Source: Maricaulis virginensis (GTDB lineage: Bacteria; Pseudomonadota; Alphaproteobacteria; Caulobacterales; Maricaulaceae). Taken from it: a stretch of DNA of 64,000 nt. The first letter of the stretch is position 1, and each line of letters starts with the position of its first letter. The stretch is from NCBI RefSeq assembly GCF_027922185.1, contig NZ_BSFE01000009.1, positions 1-64,000 of the forward strand, in the 5' to 3' direction. Below are positions 53,781 to 61,760 of the stretch, piece after piece. The position numbers and the translations under genes were made by a program. The notes under the pieces were generated by a model. It did no database searches. It was not told where the DNA came from and saw only the letters and a program-made list of their open reading frames with translations.

Positions 53781-53817
53781 GCCCCTGCCGCACCCTCCGC
53801 GGCAGGGGCTTTTTTTT
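53781..53817 (+). terminator. Strong rho-independent terminator of the M16 gene
   Basis: Perfect 11-bp stem GCCCCTGCCGC / GCGGCAGGGGC, loop ACCCTCC, followed by eight T residues. It lies 30 nt past the protease stop codon and before the convergent formylglycine-generating enzyme gene. Confidence 0.95.
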
Positions 53818-53844
53818 CGGGACGAACGGGTATCGAGGCCGCAG

Positions 53845-54786
53845 CTAATCCTGCGCGGGCTCCCGCGTGACCGTGCGGAAGCCGATATGGCTGGCGGAAA
53901 AGTCCCATTCCTGGGGCTGGCGCGCGGCCGGGCGGAAGCGGGCACAGAAGTCCGGGGCGCACAGATAGGAACCGCCGCGGATCGTGCCCGCCGCGCCGCT
54001 TGCGTCGAAAGGGCTCGCCGTCCACTCCCAGACATTGCCGATCATGTCGAAGGCGCCGAACGGATTGGCCTCATAGCAGGCGACCGGCGACAGTCCGGCG
54101 AACCCGTCATCGCCGCGATCGATGACCGGGAAGACGCCCTGCCAGGTGTTGGCGCGCCAGTCCCCGCCGGGCCGGAATTCCTCGCCCCAGGCATAATCGG
54201 TACCGTGACCGCCGCCGCGCGCCGCGATCTCCCACTCATCCTCGTCCGGCAGGTCGGTACCGGCCCAGTCGGCATAGGCGCGCGCATCGGCATAGGCGAC
54301 ATGGACCACCGGATAGCTCCCACGGCCCTCGATATCGCTGCCCGGTCCCTCCGGATGACGCCAGCTCGCCCCCGGCACGAAGCGCCACCAGTATCCCGTC
54401 CCGGCATCGACACCGAACACGGCCGAACCCGGCTCCAGCAGGGCCGGATCGATATCGGGATAGTCGGCCGGGTCGGGCTGGCGCTCGGCAATCGTGACAT
54501 AGCCCGTTGCCGCCACGAAAGCCGCGAACTGGGCATTGGTGACCTCGTGCGCGTCGATATCGAAACCGGGCGTGGTGACGGTCCGCTCGGGCCGTTCCTC
54601 CGGATTGCGCACCGGCCCGCCGATCACATACGCCCCGGCCGGAATGGCGACGCGCTCGCCCGGTGTCACCGGGCGACAGGCTTCGGCGTGCGGCGCGGGC
54701 GCGGAGGAGCCACCCGCGCCGCATCCCGCCAGCACACAAGCCAACACACAGGCCAGGCCCAGGACTGGCGGCAGGCGGGAGATCAT
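53845..54786 (-). CDS. Formylglycine-generating (sulfatase-modifying) enzyme, lipoprotein
   Basis: Oxidises the active-site Cys of sulfatases to formylglycine. The 313-residue protein has a lipobox (VLACVLAGC), so it is anchored as a lipoprotein. FGE-family signatures: HEVTNAQFAAFVAATGY, GSYPVVHVAYADARAYADWAG, LPDEDEWEIAARGG, GNVWEWTASPF and the copper-binding GGSYLC276APDFC281ARFRPAAR with both catalytic Cys, which are missing in the many non-catalytic relatives. The ATG at 54786 overlaps the previous stop. Two sulfatases with Cys-type active sites are in the same locus, so the substrate is at hand. Confidence 0.92.
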   Translation of the reverse strand: MISRLPPVLGLACVLACVLAGCGAGGSSAPAPHAEACRPVTPGERVAIPAGAYVIGGPVRNPEERPERTVTTPGFDIDAHEVTNAQFAAFVAATGYVTIAERQPDPADYPDIDPALLEPGSAVFGVDAGTGYWWRFVPGASWRHPEGPGSDIEGRGSYPVVHVAYADARAYADWAGTDLPDEDEWEIAARGGGHGTDYAWGEEFRPGGDWRANTWQGVFPVIDRGDDGFAGLSPVACYEANPFGAFDMIGNVWEWTASPFDASGAAGTIRGGSYLCAPDFCARFRPAARQPQEWDFSASHIGFRTVTREPAQD

Positions 54787-55871
54787 CGCCAATGCGCGAA
54801 CTCCACGGCATCCGACCCGGCCGGCAGCCGGATCACATCGCCGTCGCGGGCCAGGCGCACCGGCCCGTCAAACCGCGCCCGCGCCTCGCGCAGGAAAGCC
54901 GGCTCCATCAGCCGCGACGGCACCGGCGGCACGACATGGGTCAGCACGAGGGCGCGCGTGCCGCTGGCGGTCGCGGCCTCGGCGGCGCCGGCCGGCGTGG
55001 TGTGATAATCGAGAATATCCACCGTGATCGTCGCCAGACTGGCCAGACCGCGATCCGATGCGGCCTGCGTGATCGGGGCGACCATGCGCGGTTCCAGCGC
55101 CTCGACGATCAGCACGTCGGCGCCCTCTGACAGGACCGCAAAGCCCGGCGATCGCCCGGCATGCAGATCGCCGCTGATCACCAGCGAACGGCCGGCATGG
55201 TCGAACCGGTAGGCCACGGCCGGATCCGCCGGCGCATGATCGACCCGCACCGCACGCACGGCCAGACCATCATCCTCATAGACCGTGACAGGCGCGGTGC
55301 CGTCGCCGGGTTCGAAGACCGAGGCCGCCAGTCCGCGTCCGGCGGGCGGCGCGATGGCGGCGCCGTGATGGCCGGTGCGATAGGAGCTGTCGAGCGCATA
55401 GGCGGCGTTGAACCCGTCGACCACGCCCTCGACCCCCGGCGGACCGTATACCGGCAGCGGCGCTTCGGCGGCCCGGCCGATCCAGCGCTGCAGGCCCAGA
55501 TCGCCCAGATCGCTGACATGGTCGGAGTGGAAATGCGTCAGGAAGGCCGCCTCGATCGCGCCGGCCGGCAGGCCGGACAGGAGCAGGTTCGCCACCGATC
55601 CCGACCCGCTGTCGACCACGAAGATCCGCTCGCCCGCGATCACGGCAACACAGGCCTGGGCCCGCGTCGGATCGGGCAGTGGCGAGCCGGTGCCGCAGAA
55701 CATCACGTGCAGCCCGTCGGGCAGTTCGCCCAGCCGGTCGCGGCCCACGCGTTCGGAGACTTGCCGGGCGAAGGCGCGCTCACCCAGGCCGGGCAGGAAG
55801 GCCCTGGCCGACACGGCCAGCAGCGCCAGCACACCCAGAACCACCGCCGCAATAAGGATCAGACGTTTCAT
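54783..55871 (-). CDS. Metallo-beta-lactamase-fold hydrolase, membrane-anchored
   Basis: A 362-residue MBL-fold protein from ATG 55871. A hydrophobic N-terminal segment (RLILIAAVVLGVLALLAV) acts as signal anchor. Zinc-binding motif THFHSDHVSDLGDL, downstream Asp in VISGDLHAG and His in LVLTHVVPP follow the RNase Z/arylsulfatase-type subgroup; start GTGSPLPDPTRAQACVAV is typical. Some relatives hydrolyse alkyl or aryl sulfates, which would suit the neighbours. It is coupled by ATGA on both sides. Confidence 0.85.
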   Translation of the reverse strand: MKRLILIAAVVLGVLALLAVSARAFLPGLGERAFARQVSERVGRDRLGELPDGLHVMFCGTGSPLPDPTRAQACVAVIAGERIFVVDSGSGSVANLLLSGLPAGAIEAAFLTHFHSDHVSDLGDLGLQRWIGRAAEAPLPVYGPPGVEGVVDGFNAAYALDSSYRTGHHGAAIAPPAGRGLAASVFEPGDGTAPVTVYEDDGLAVRAVRVDHAPADPAVAYRFDHAGRSLVISGDLHAGRSPGFAVLSEGADVLIVEALEPRMVAPITQAASDRGLASLATITVDILDYHTTPAGAAEAATASGTRALVLTHVVPPVPSRLMEPAFLREARARFDGPVRLARDGDVIRLPAGSDAVEFAHWR

Positions 55872-57133
55872 GTGCTGTGCTCCGCCATGTGTTGAAGGGC
55901 GTCCTCGACGACCCAGAGCCGGTCCTGCCCCCAGACAGCGCAATCGCCGGCCCGGTAACTGGGCACGCCCCACAGGCCGAGCCCGGCGAGTTCGGTGCGA
56001 TGCCGTTCGGCCACCGCCCGCCAGCTCTCGTCCGCCAGGGCGGCATCGACATCGGCGCGGTCCAGCCCGGCACGCTCGGCCATGATCCGCAGGCCGCGAT
56101 CGCTGCCGCCATCAATGCCTTCCGACCAGGCCCCGCGCAGGAAGCTCAGCAGGAAGGCCTCGCCCTTGCCCTGCCCGATCGCGCGATGCAGCACGGCCAG
56201 ACCGCGCTCGGTCGGCCGCCCCAGCGGATCGGAGATATCGCCGAAGGGCAGGCCGAGCCGCTGCGCCTCGCGGGCGCAATCCTTGAGGAAATAGACGCCC
56301 TTGCGGCGCGGCACCGGCAGGCTGCGCATCACCATGGGCAGGACGAAATGGATATCGACCTCGACATTCCAGCGCCGCGCCAATGCAAACACGCGTTCGG
56401 CAGCGAGATAGGTGTAGGGGCTGCGCAGGGAGGGGTAGAAGGTCAGCCGCGCACCCCCGCAATCGCCCGTGCGGCCGCTCTCGTGCAGCACGGGGATTTG
56501 CGGCGTGAGGCCCGCATCGCCCGCCTCGCAGATCAGCCGCGCCTCGAGATGGTGCAGCCGGTCGGCCGCCCAGTACCATTCGCCCTCATACCAGAGCGTC
56601 GCCGACTGGAAATGCCCCAGCCGGTCGCGCAGGGCTTCGCCCGCCTGACGGGCCGCCGCGGCCCTGCCCCCGCCCGGCGGCAGATCCCCGCCGTTCCACA
56701 GGGCCGTATCGATGGCGGCAATGCGCTCCAGCGCATCGGGAGCACCCAGACGTTCGGCCGCCGCCGCTTCGGCTGCCGCGATCCGGTCTGCAGACGGCGG
56801 ATTGGTGAGATCCGGCACGTCCAGCCCCAGACGCTGCGCGAGCCGGGCACTGTCGGCGAGGGCGAAGGCGTCGAGCTGGTCCGGTTCCGGCGCCACAGCC
56901 GCTTCCGGCAGGCCCACGAGATGGCAGACGACATCCGCATCGAAACGTTCGGCGAGCGCGCGCACGAGGCCCGGCATCAGCACGCTGGCCGGATCGCCGA
57001 AGCGGTGGAAGTAGAGGAATTGCCGCCCTTCCCCCCGCGCCTCCCGTTTGCGCTGTGCCGACCGGCGGGCCGCATCGCGCCGCTTCAGGCTGGTGATCCG
57101 GCGATAGACGAGACGTTTGAGCCCGTTACGCAT
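55868..57133 (-). CDS. Tandem DsbA/HCCA-isomerase-like thioredoxin-fold protein
   Basis: The 421-residue protein from ATG 57133 (behind GAGGA) contains two thioredoxin-fold halves of the DsbA/2-hydroxychromene-2-carboxylate isomerase type: FLYFHRFGDPASVLMPGLVRALA near the N-terminus and LTFYPSLRSPYTYLAAERVFALA followed by VDIHFVLPMVMRSLPVPRRKGVYFLKDCAREA in the second half. The active-site CxxC of DsbA is absent, so isomerase or glutathione-linked chemistry is likelier than disulfide formation. No signal peptide. It sits between a sulfatase and an MBL hydrolase. The double-domain build is unusual. Confidence 0.75.
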   Translation of the reverse strand: MRNGLKRLVYRRITSLKRRDAARRSAQRKREARGEGRQFLYFHRFGDPASVLMPGLVRALAERFDADVVCHLVGLPEAAVAPEPDQLDAFALADSARLAQRLGLDVPDLTNPPSADRIAAAEAAAAERLGAPDALERIAAIDTALWNGGDLPPGGGRAAAARQAGEALRDRLGHFQSATLWYEGEWYWAADRLHHLEARLICEAGDAGLTPQIPVLHESGRTGDCGGARLTFYPSLRSPYTYLAAERVFALARRWNVEVDIHFVLPMVMRSLPVPRRKGVYFLKDCAREAQRLGLPFGDISDPLGRPTERGLAVLHRAIGQGKGEAFLLSFLRGAWSEGIDGGSDRGLRIMAERAGLDRADVDAALADESWRAVAERHRTELAGLGLWGVPSYRAGDCAVWGQDRLWVVEDALQHMAEHST

Positions 57134-57141
57134 GGTGATCC

Positions 57142-58785
57142 TCAATTGGGCCAGTGGACGTATTCGTCGTCCGCCGTGCGCGGCTCCAGGAGGTGCCGGT
57201 CGATGAAGACGGGCGGCTCGACGAGGCTGGGCCAGATCGGCTCGGCCTGTTCTGCGTCCAGCGCCTCCAGCCGTGCCATCATCGCGGCCAGGCGCGCCGG
57301 CTCGGCGTCAGCCAGATCGGTCTGCTCGGTCGGGTCTTCGGCCAGGTTGAACAGCCAGGTGCGCTGCGGATGCTCGGAGACCTGCAGCTTCCAGCCCTCG
57401 TGCAGCAGTACGCGATAATGGCCGGACCGCCAGAACAGGGCCCGCTCGGGCGCCGGACCGCCCGTGGCGACATCGATGAGATCGATCCCGTCAATGGTCC
57501 GGTCGCCCGGCAGGTCGGCCCCGGCGGCACGCGCCGCCGTGGTGAAGAGATCGACATGGGCAGCGGGCGCCTCGATGACGGTACCCGGCGTCACCCGCGC
57601 GGGCCATTCCACCAGCATGGGCACCCGGATACCGCCCTCGAAGAAGGTCGCCTTCCAGCCGCGATAGGGGGCGTTGAGATCGGCAAAGCCGATATAGCCC
57701 GGCGCGCCATTGTCGGAGGAGAAGACGATGATCGTGTTCTCCGCCAGGCCCTCCTCCGCCAGGGTCTCGCGCACCCGGCCCACGGCCCGGTCGACCGCCC
57801 GGATCATCGCTGCATAGATCCGCAGCCGCTCATCCTCGATATGGCCCAGCGCCTCGACGTCCGAACGCAGCGCCTGCAGCGGCGTGTGCGGGGCGTTGAG
57901 GGCGAGATAGAGGAAGAAGGGCCGGTTGCGGTTGGCCTGGATGGCGCTGACCGCCTGATCGGCAAAATAGTCGGTCATGTAGCCGTCCGGCGCAAAGCGC
58001 TGCGAGCCGTTCCAGCGCACGGCATAGTTCAGATTGGCCCACAGGAAGGGATCGATCGGATCGAAATCCTGGCGCAGATTGACCGCATCGGGATGGTCCG
58101 GCGGTAAAAAGAGCGCCGCGCCGGGATAGAAGCCGACCCATTCGTCAAAGCCCTGGTTCTGGGGCTGGAAAGGTTCCGCGGCGCCCAGATGCCACTTGCC
58201 GATGAACAGGGTCCGATAACCGCTGTCGCGCAGGATTTCCGCCATGGTGATCTCTTCCGGCGGCAGGCCCTGCTGGTCGGTCGGGATCGCCTCGGCGACC
58301 CGGTCCTCATGGAAGATCGCCTCGCGCGAGCCATAGTCGAACGAGCCGACCAGGCGGTGGAAGGCGACCGGCGCCGGTGTGAATTCAAAGCCGAACCGCG
58401 TGGCATAACGGCCGGTCATGATCGCCGCGCGCGAGGGCGCACAGGTGGCATTGCCGGCATAGCCGTTGACGAAGACCGCACCATTGGCGGCGATGGCGTC
58501 GATATTCGGGGTCGGCACATCGCCGGCCGCCAGCCCGCCGCCGAATGTGGTGATGTCGTTGATGCCCAGATCGTCGACCAGGATGACGATGACATTCGGC
58601 GACCGCTCGCCCGGGGCGGTATCGGCCGTCTGCGGCCCCTGATCCCAGACCACCTGTTGCGTCTCGCCGATCGGGTCGCGCCAGCGGTCGAGCATGCCGG
58701 GCAGGGCGATCCGGTGGGGCCAGGCCAGCGCCAGCGCGCCAGCCATAAGAACGGCGATCCCGCCGAGAATGAAGAGCCAGCGCAT
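57142..58785 (-). CDS. Cys-type sulfatase (arylsulfatase family)
   Basis: Hydrolyses sulfate esters in the periplasm. The 547-residue protein has an N-terminal hydrophobic anchor (LFILGGIAVLMAGALALAW), metal ligands D71-D72 in VILVDDLGIND, the formylglycine motif C115-A-P-S-R in NATCAPSRAAIMTGR, GKWHLG with its Lys and His, and SSDNGAPGY. All expected catalytic residues are present. It lies 1 nt downstream of a glutathione-transferase gene and upstream of the thioredoxin-fold gene. Likely activated by the formylglycine enzyme in the same operon. Confidence 0.93.
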   Translation of the reverse strand: MRWLFILGGIAVLMAGALALAWPHRIALPGMLDRWRDPIGETQQVVWDQGPQTADTAPGERSPNVIVILVDDLGINDITTFGGGLAAGDVPTPNIDAIAANGAVFVNGYAGNATCAPSRAAIMTGRYATRFGFEFTPAPVAFHRLVGSFDYGSREAIFHEDRVAEAIPTDQQGLPPEEITMAEILRDSGYRTLFIGKWHLGAAEPFQPQNQGFDEWVGFYPGAALFLPPDHPDAVNLRQDFDPIDPFLWANLNYAVRWNGSQRFAPDGYMTDYFADQAVSAIQANRNRPFFLYLALNAPHTPLQALRSDVEALGHIEDERLRIYAAMIRAVDRAVGRVRETLAEEGLAENTIIVFSSDNGAPGYIGFADLNAPYRGWKATFFEGGIRVPMLVEWPARVTPGTVIEAPAAHVDLFTTAARAAGADLPGDRTIDGIDLIDVATGGPAPERALFWRSGHYRVLLHEGWKLQVSEHPQRTWLFNLAEDPTEQTDLADAEPARLAAMMARLEALDAEQAEPIWPSLVEPPVFIDRHLLEPRTADDEYVHWPN

Positions 58786-58786
58786 C

Positions 58787-59488
58787 TCAGTCGTCCTTGC
58801 CCGTTGTCACGATGGTGCGCGCACCGCGCACGAAGGTCTCGGCCTTGTTCTTCGCCTCGCTGCCGCCCAGCAGTTCGGAAATATCGACCGGCACCTTGAC
58901 ACCTGCCTGTGCGGCGGGCCGGTCCTCGATCTGCGCGATCCAGCGATTGAGATGGGGGAAGGGCTCGCGGTCGACACCGGACCAGAAGGCCGTGCGCGCC
59001 CAGCACCAGTTGGCGATATCGGCGATCGAGTAGTCCCCGGCCAGGAACTCATTCTGCGCCAGCTGACCGTCGAGCACACCAAAGAGGCGCGCCGTCTCGG
59101 CCTGATAGCGCTGGATGGCAGTTTCGATCTTCTCCGGCATGTAGCGATAGAAGACATTGGCCTGGCCCATCATCGGGCCCAGCCCGCCCATCTGGAACAT
59201 CAGCCATTGCAGCACGGCCATGCGCTGTTTCGTGTCCGACGGCATGAAGCGGCCGGATTTCTCCGCCAGATAGATCAGGATGGCGCCGGATTCGAAGATC
59301 GTCAGATCGGCCTCGCGATCGACGATGACCGGGATGCGGCCGTTCGGATTGAGGGCGAGGAATTCGGGGGTCTTCTGCTGGCCCTTCATCAGGTCGACCG
59401 GGTGCACCTCGTAGGGAAGCCCCGTCTCCTCGAGCATGACCGACACTTTCCAGCCATTCGGCGTCGGCGCTGTATAGAGATCGATCAT
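58787..59488 (-). CDS. Glutathione S-transferase family (Nu/YfcG-like)
   Basis: A 233-residue protein from ATG 59488 behind GGAGGA. The thioredoxin domain begins MIDLYTAPTPNGWKVSVMLEE, with the TPNG(W/R)K active-site loop of YfcG and Ure2-like enzymes, followed by LNPNGRIPVIVD and FESGAILIYLAEKSG, the glutathione-binding ESG. The C-terminal helical domain carries YSIADIANWCW. It heads the minus-strand operon with sulfatase, thioredoxin-fold, MBL and FGE genes, so glutathione chemistry may act on a sulfated or reactive substrate. Confidence 0.9.
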   Translation of the reverse strand: MIDLYTAPTPNGWKVSVMLEETGLPYEVHPVDLMKGQQKTPEFLALNPNGRIPVIVDREADLTIFESGAILIYLAEKSGRFMPSDTKQRMAVLQWLMFQMGGLGPMMGQANVFYRYMPEKIETAIQRYQAETARLFGVLDGQLAQNEFLAGDYSIADIANWCWARTAFWSGVDREPFPHLNRWIAQIEDRPAAQAGVKVPVDISELLGGSEAKNKAETFVRGARTIVTTGKDD

Positions 59489-59530
59489 CGCGGTCCTCCC
59501 CGGCATTTCTGTCCCGCCCCTGCAGGCGAT

Positions 59531-59571
59531 TTGACGTGACGCTAGATTGTGGCATTGTGCGTGTCAATTGT
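59531..59571. promoter_or_regulatory. Divergent promoter/operator between the two sulfatase operons
   Basis: ATTTGACGTG (around 59530) and CGTGTCAATT (around 59560) form an imperfect inverted repeat. On the minus strand TTGACA (59562-59567) and TAGCGT (59539-59544), 17 nt apart, form a possible promoter for the glutathione-transferase operon. The TetR protein encoded downstream is the natural candidate to bind here. Confidence 0.4.
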
Positions 59572-59597
59572 TTGCGTTCGAGCAGGAGACGCCTGGC

Positions 59598-59990
59598 ATG
59601 CTGCAACCCATCCTTCGTGCGACGACCGGCCTGGCCGGCGCCGGCCTTGTCTTTCTGGGCCTTCTGGCCCTGCTGGTGCCGATGCGGCTGATGCCCCATG
59701 TCGGGCTGGAAAGCCCCGAGGCGCTGGGCCTCAACTTCATGCGCGGCGATGTCGCCGCCTCGCTCGGCCTGATCGGGCTTCTTGCCCTGCGCGCCGCGCT
59801 GGCGGGCGACGGCCGGCGTCTGGACATTCCGCTCGCCTGGGCCGGCCTCGTGATCGTGGGACGCCTGGTCGGACTGGTGCTGGATGACGGCGCCATGGCA
59901 CACGCCTCCGCCCTCGTGCCGGGCCTTCTCCTCTTTGCCTTGATGATGCCCGCCCGCCTGTGGCTGCGCCCGGCCGGAGCGGCCGCATGA
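59598..59990 (+). CDS. Small four-helix membrane protein (DUF4345-like)
   Basis: A 130-residue protein from ATG 59598 behind AGGAG with four hydrophobic segments (LAGAGLVFLGLLALLVPMRL; GDVAASLGLIGLLALRAAL; IPLAWAGLVIVGRLVGLVL; ALVPGLLLFALMMPARLW). The GxxMRGDVAASLGLI segment recalls DUF4345 proteins, whose role is unknown. It is first in the plus-strand operon and is coupled to the TetR gene by ATGA. Confidence 0.65.
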   Translation: MLQPILRATTGLAGAGLVFLGLLALLVPMRLMPHVGLESPEALGLNFMRGDVAASLGLIGLLALRAALAGDGRRLDIPLAWAGLVIVGRLVGLVLDDGAMAHASALVPGLLLFALMMPARLWLRPAGAAA

Positions 59991-60607
59991 GCCGGCCGGT
60001 TCCCACCGATGGACGTCATGCCCGGCGCAATGCCAGCCGCGAGAAGATCACGCGCGCCTTCCTCGAATTCGTCCGCGAAGGGGTGAACGAGCCCGGCGCC
60101 CAGTCCGTCGCCGAACGCGCCGGCGTCAGCGTGCGCACCGTTTTCCGCTGTTTCGAGGACATGGAGGCGCTCTACCAGGAATTGTCCGCGGCCGTGCGCG
60201 CCGAATTCCTGCCGCGCGCCGTGCTGGATCTCAACACGGCCGACCGGATGGAGCGCCTGAAACGCCTCGTGGCCAACCGCGTGGCGATGTTCGGCGAGAT
60301 GGAGCCCTATCGCCTGGCCGCCGAAAACTACCGCGACCGCTACGAGACTTTCGAGGACGACTACCACTTCCTGATCGCCAAGGAGCGCGAGCGCCTGGAG
60401 ATCGCCATCAATCCGGACGGCGCACTGTCCGCCGAGCTCTTCGACGCGCTGACCGCCGTCACCGGCTTCGGCTACTGGCGCCGCCTGCGCTTCGATCTGG
60501 ATCTCACCCGGGCCGGGGCTGCGCGGGTGATGGAGGTGTCGGCCTGCGCCATCCTGGACACGCTGGACCGCATTCCTCCGGTCGAGGACGAGGGCGGGGT
60601 AAGATGA
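59987..60607 (+). CDS. TetR-family transcription regulator
   Basis: A 206-residue regulator from ATG 59987. The N-terminal helix-turn-helix (NASREKITRAFLEFVREGVNEPGAQSVAERAGVSVRTVFRCFEDMEALYQEL) is typical of TetR with FRCFEDME replacing the usual YxHFxxKE. The C-terminal ligand domain is diverse. It is coupled to both neighbours (ATGA on each side) and lies next to the divergent control region at 59531, so it probably controls both operons. A small-molecule ligand, perhaps a sulfated lipid or aromatic, is inference. Confidence 0.9.
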   Translation: MSRPVPTDGRHARRNASREKITRAFLEFVREGVNEPGAQSVAERAGVSVRTVFRCFEDMEALYQELSAAVRAEFLPRAVLDLNTADRMERLKRLVANRVAMFGEMEPYRLAAENYRDRYETFEDDYHFLIAKERERLEIAINPDGALSAELFDALTAVTGFGYWRRLRFDLDLTRAGAARVMEVSACAILDTLDRIPPVEDEGGVR

Positions 60608-61758
60608 GTGCGCCCCTCACCCTCTACGGCGTGCCGGCCTCGTATTTTTCCGGCAAGGCCCGCGCCTATCTGCGCAAGCAGGGCATTGCCTTCGAGGAGT
60701 ATTCCAGCGCGCATCCGGGCTATGGCGAGCGCATCTTCCCGGCGATCGGGCGTTTCGTCCTGCCGGTGCTGGAAACCCCGGACGGCACGATCATCCAGGA
60801 TTCCGACGACATTATCGGCTGGCTGGAAACCCACGCGGCGCCGCGCCTGAGCTGCCATCCGCCCGGACCGGTCCAGCAAGTGCTGTCGCACTTTTTCAAC
60901 CTGGCGGGCAGCGAAGGCCTGATCCGCATGGCGATGCATTACCGCTGGAGCTATCTGGACCGGCAGGACCCGTTCATCGCCGCCGGCTTCATCCATGGCA
61001 TCGCACCGGAAAGCCCCGCCGAAGAGGCCGATGCCCTCGCCCGCCCCATGATGGGCAAGCTGTCGGGCTATCTCGGCATTCTCGGCGTCAATCCCGGCAC
61101 TATTCCGCATATCGAGGCCAGCTATCACCGGCTGCTCGACGCCTTCCAGGCCCATCTGGCGCACCATCCCTGCCTGTTCGGCGCCTGGCCAAGCCTGGGC
61201 GATTACGGGCTTTACGGTCCGCTGTTTGCCCATCTCGGCCGCGATCCGGTGCCCGCCTTCGAGATGAAGCAGCGCGCACCCCGCGTGTTCCGATGGACCG
61301 AGCGCGTTGGCGCGCCCAATCTCGATATCCTGGAATATCCCGGCTATCCGCATCACGGCTTCCTGCCGGACGATGCGGTGCCGGACACGCTGCTGGCGAT
61401 CGCGCAGGTTCTGGCCGGCGAGCTCCTGCCGGAGATCACCGATCAGGTCGACGCCTTCAACCGCTGGGCATCGGAACAGACCGGCGGCGCCGGTACGCGC
61501 CTGCTCGACAAGCCGCACAAGCGGGCCGTCGGAACCACCCAGACGCGTTGTTACGGCATCGACTTCACCTCCGGCGTCTCGCCCTACCGCGTCTACCTGC
61601 TGCAAAGACTGCAGGACGCGCTGGCCGCCCTGGACGACGGGCCGCGCCGGCGCGCTGCCGACTGGTTCGGGGCCGCCGGGCTGACGCCCCTGTTCGACGC
61701 GAAGATCGACCGCCGCATTGCCCGGCAGGACAATGTCGAGGTCTGGGAGAGCGACTGA
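60604..61758 (+). CDS. Long glutathione S-transferase-like protein
   Basis: A 384-residue protein. The N-terminal thioredoxin domain (LTLYGVPASYFSGKARAYLRKQGIAFEEY, then FVLPVLETPDGTIIQDSDDIIGWLE) has Ser in place of the usual Tyr or Cys of the active site. The helical part contains YHRLLDAFQAHLAHHPCLFGAWPSLGDYGLYGPL, the GST N-capping box. A C-terminal extension of about 120 residues (QVDAFNRWASEQ onward to NVEVWESD) is unusual for GSTs, which run 200-240 residues. It is coupled to the TetR gene upstream and lies 2 nt before the second sulfatase start. Confidence 0.82.
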   Translation: MSAPLTLYGVPASYFSGKARAYLRKQGIAFEEYSSAHPGYGERIFPAIGRFVLPVLETPDGTIIQDSDDIIGWLETHAAPRLSCHPPGPVQQVLSHFFNLAGSEGLIRMAMHYRWSYLDRQDPFIAAGFIHGIAPESPAEEADALARPMMGKLSGYLGILGVNPGTIPHIEASYHRLLDAFQAHLAHHPCLFGAWPSLGDYGLYGPLFAHLGRDPVPAFEMKQRAPRVFRWTERVGAPNLDILEYPGYPHHGFLPDDAVPDTLLAIAQVLAGELLPEITDQVDAFNRWASEQTGGAGTRLLDKPHKRAVGTTQTRCYGIDFTSGVSPYRVYLLQRLQDALAALDDGPRRRAADWFGAAGLTPLFDAKIDRRIARQDNVEVWESD

Positions 61759-61760
61759 TC

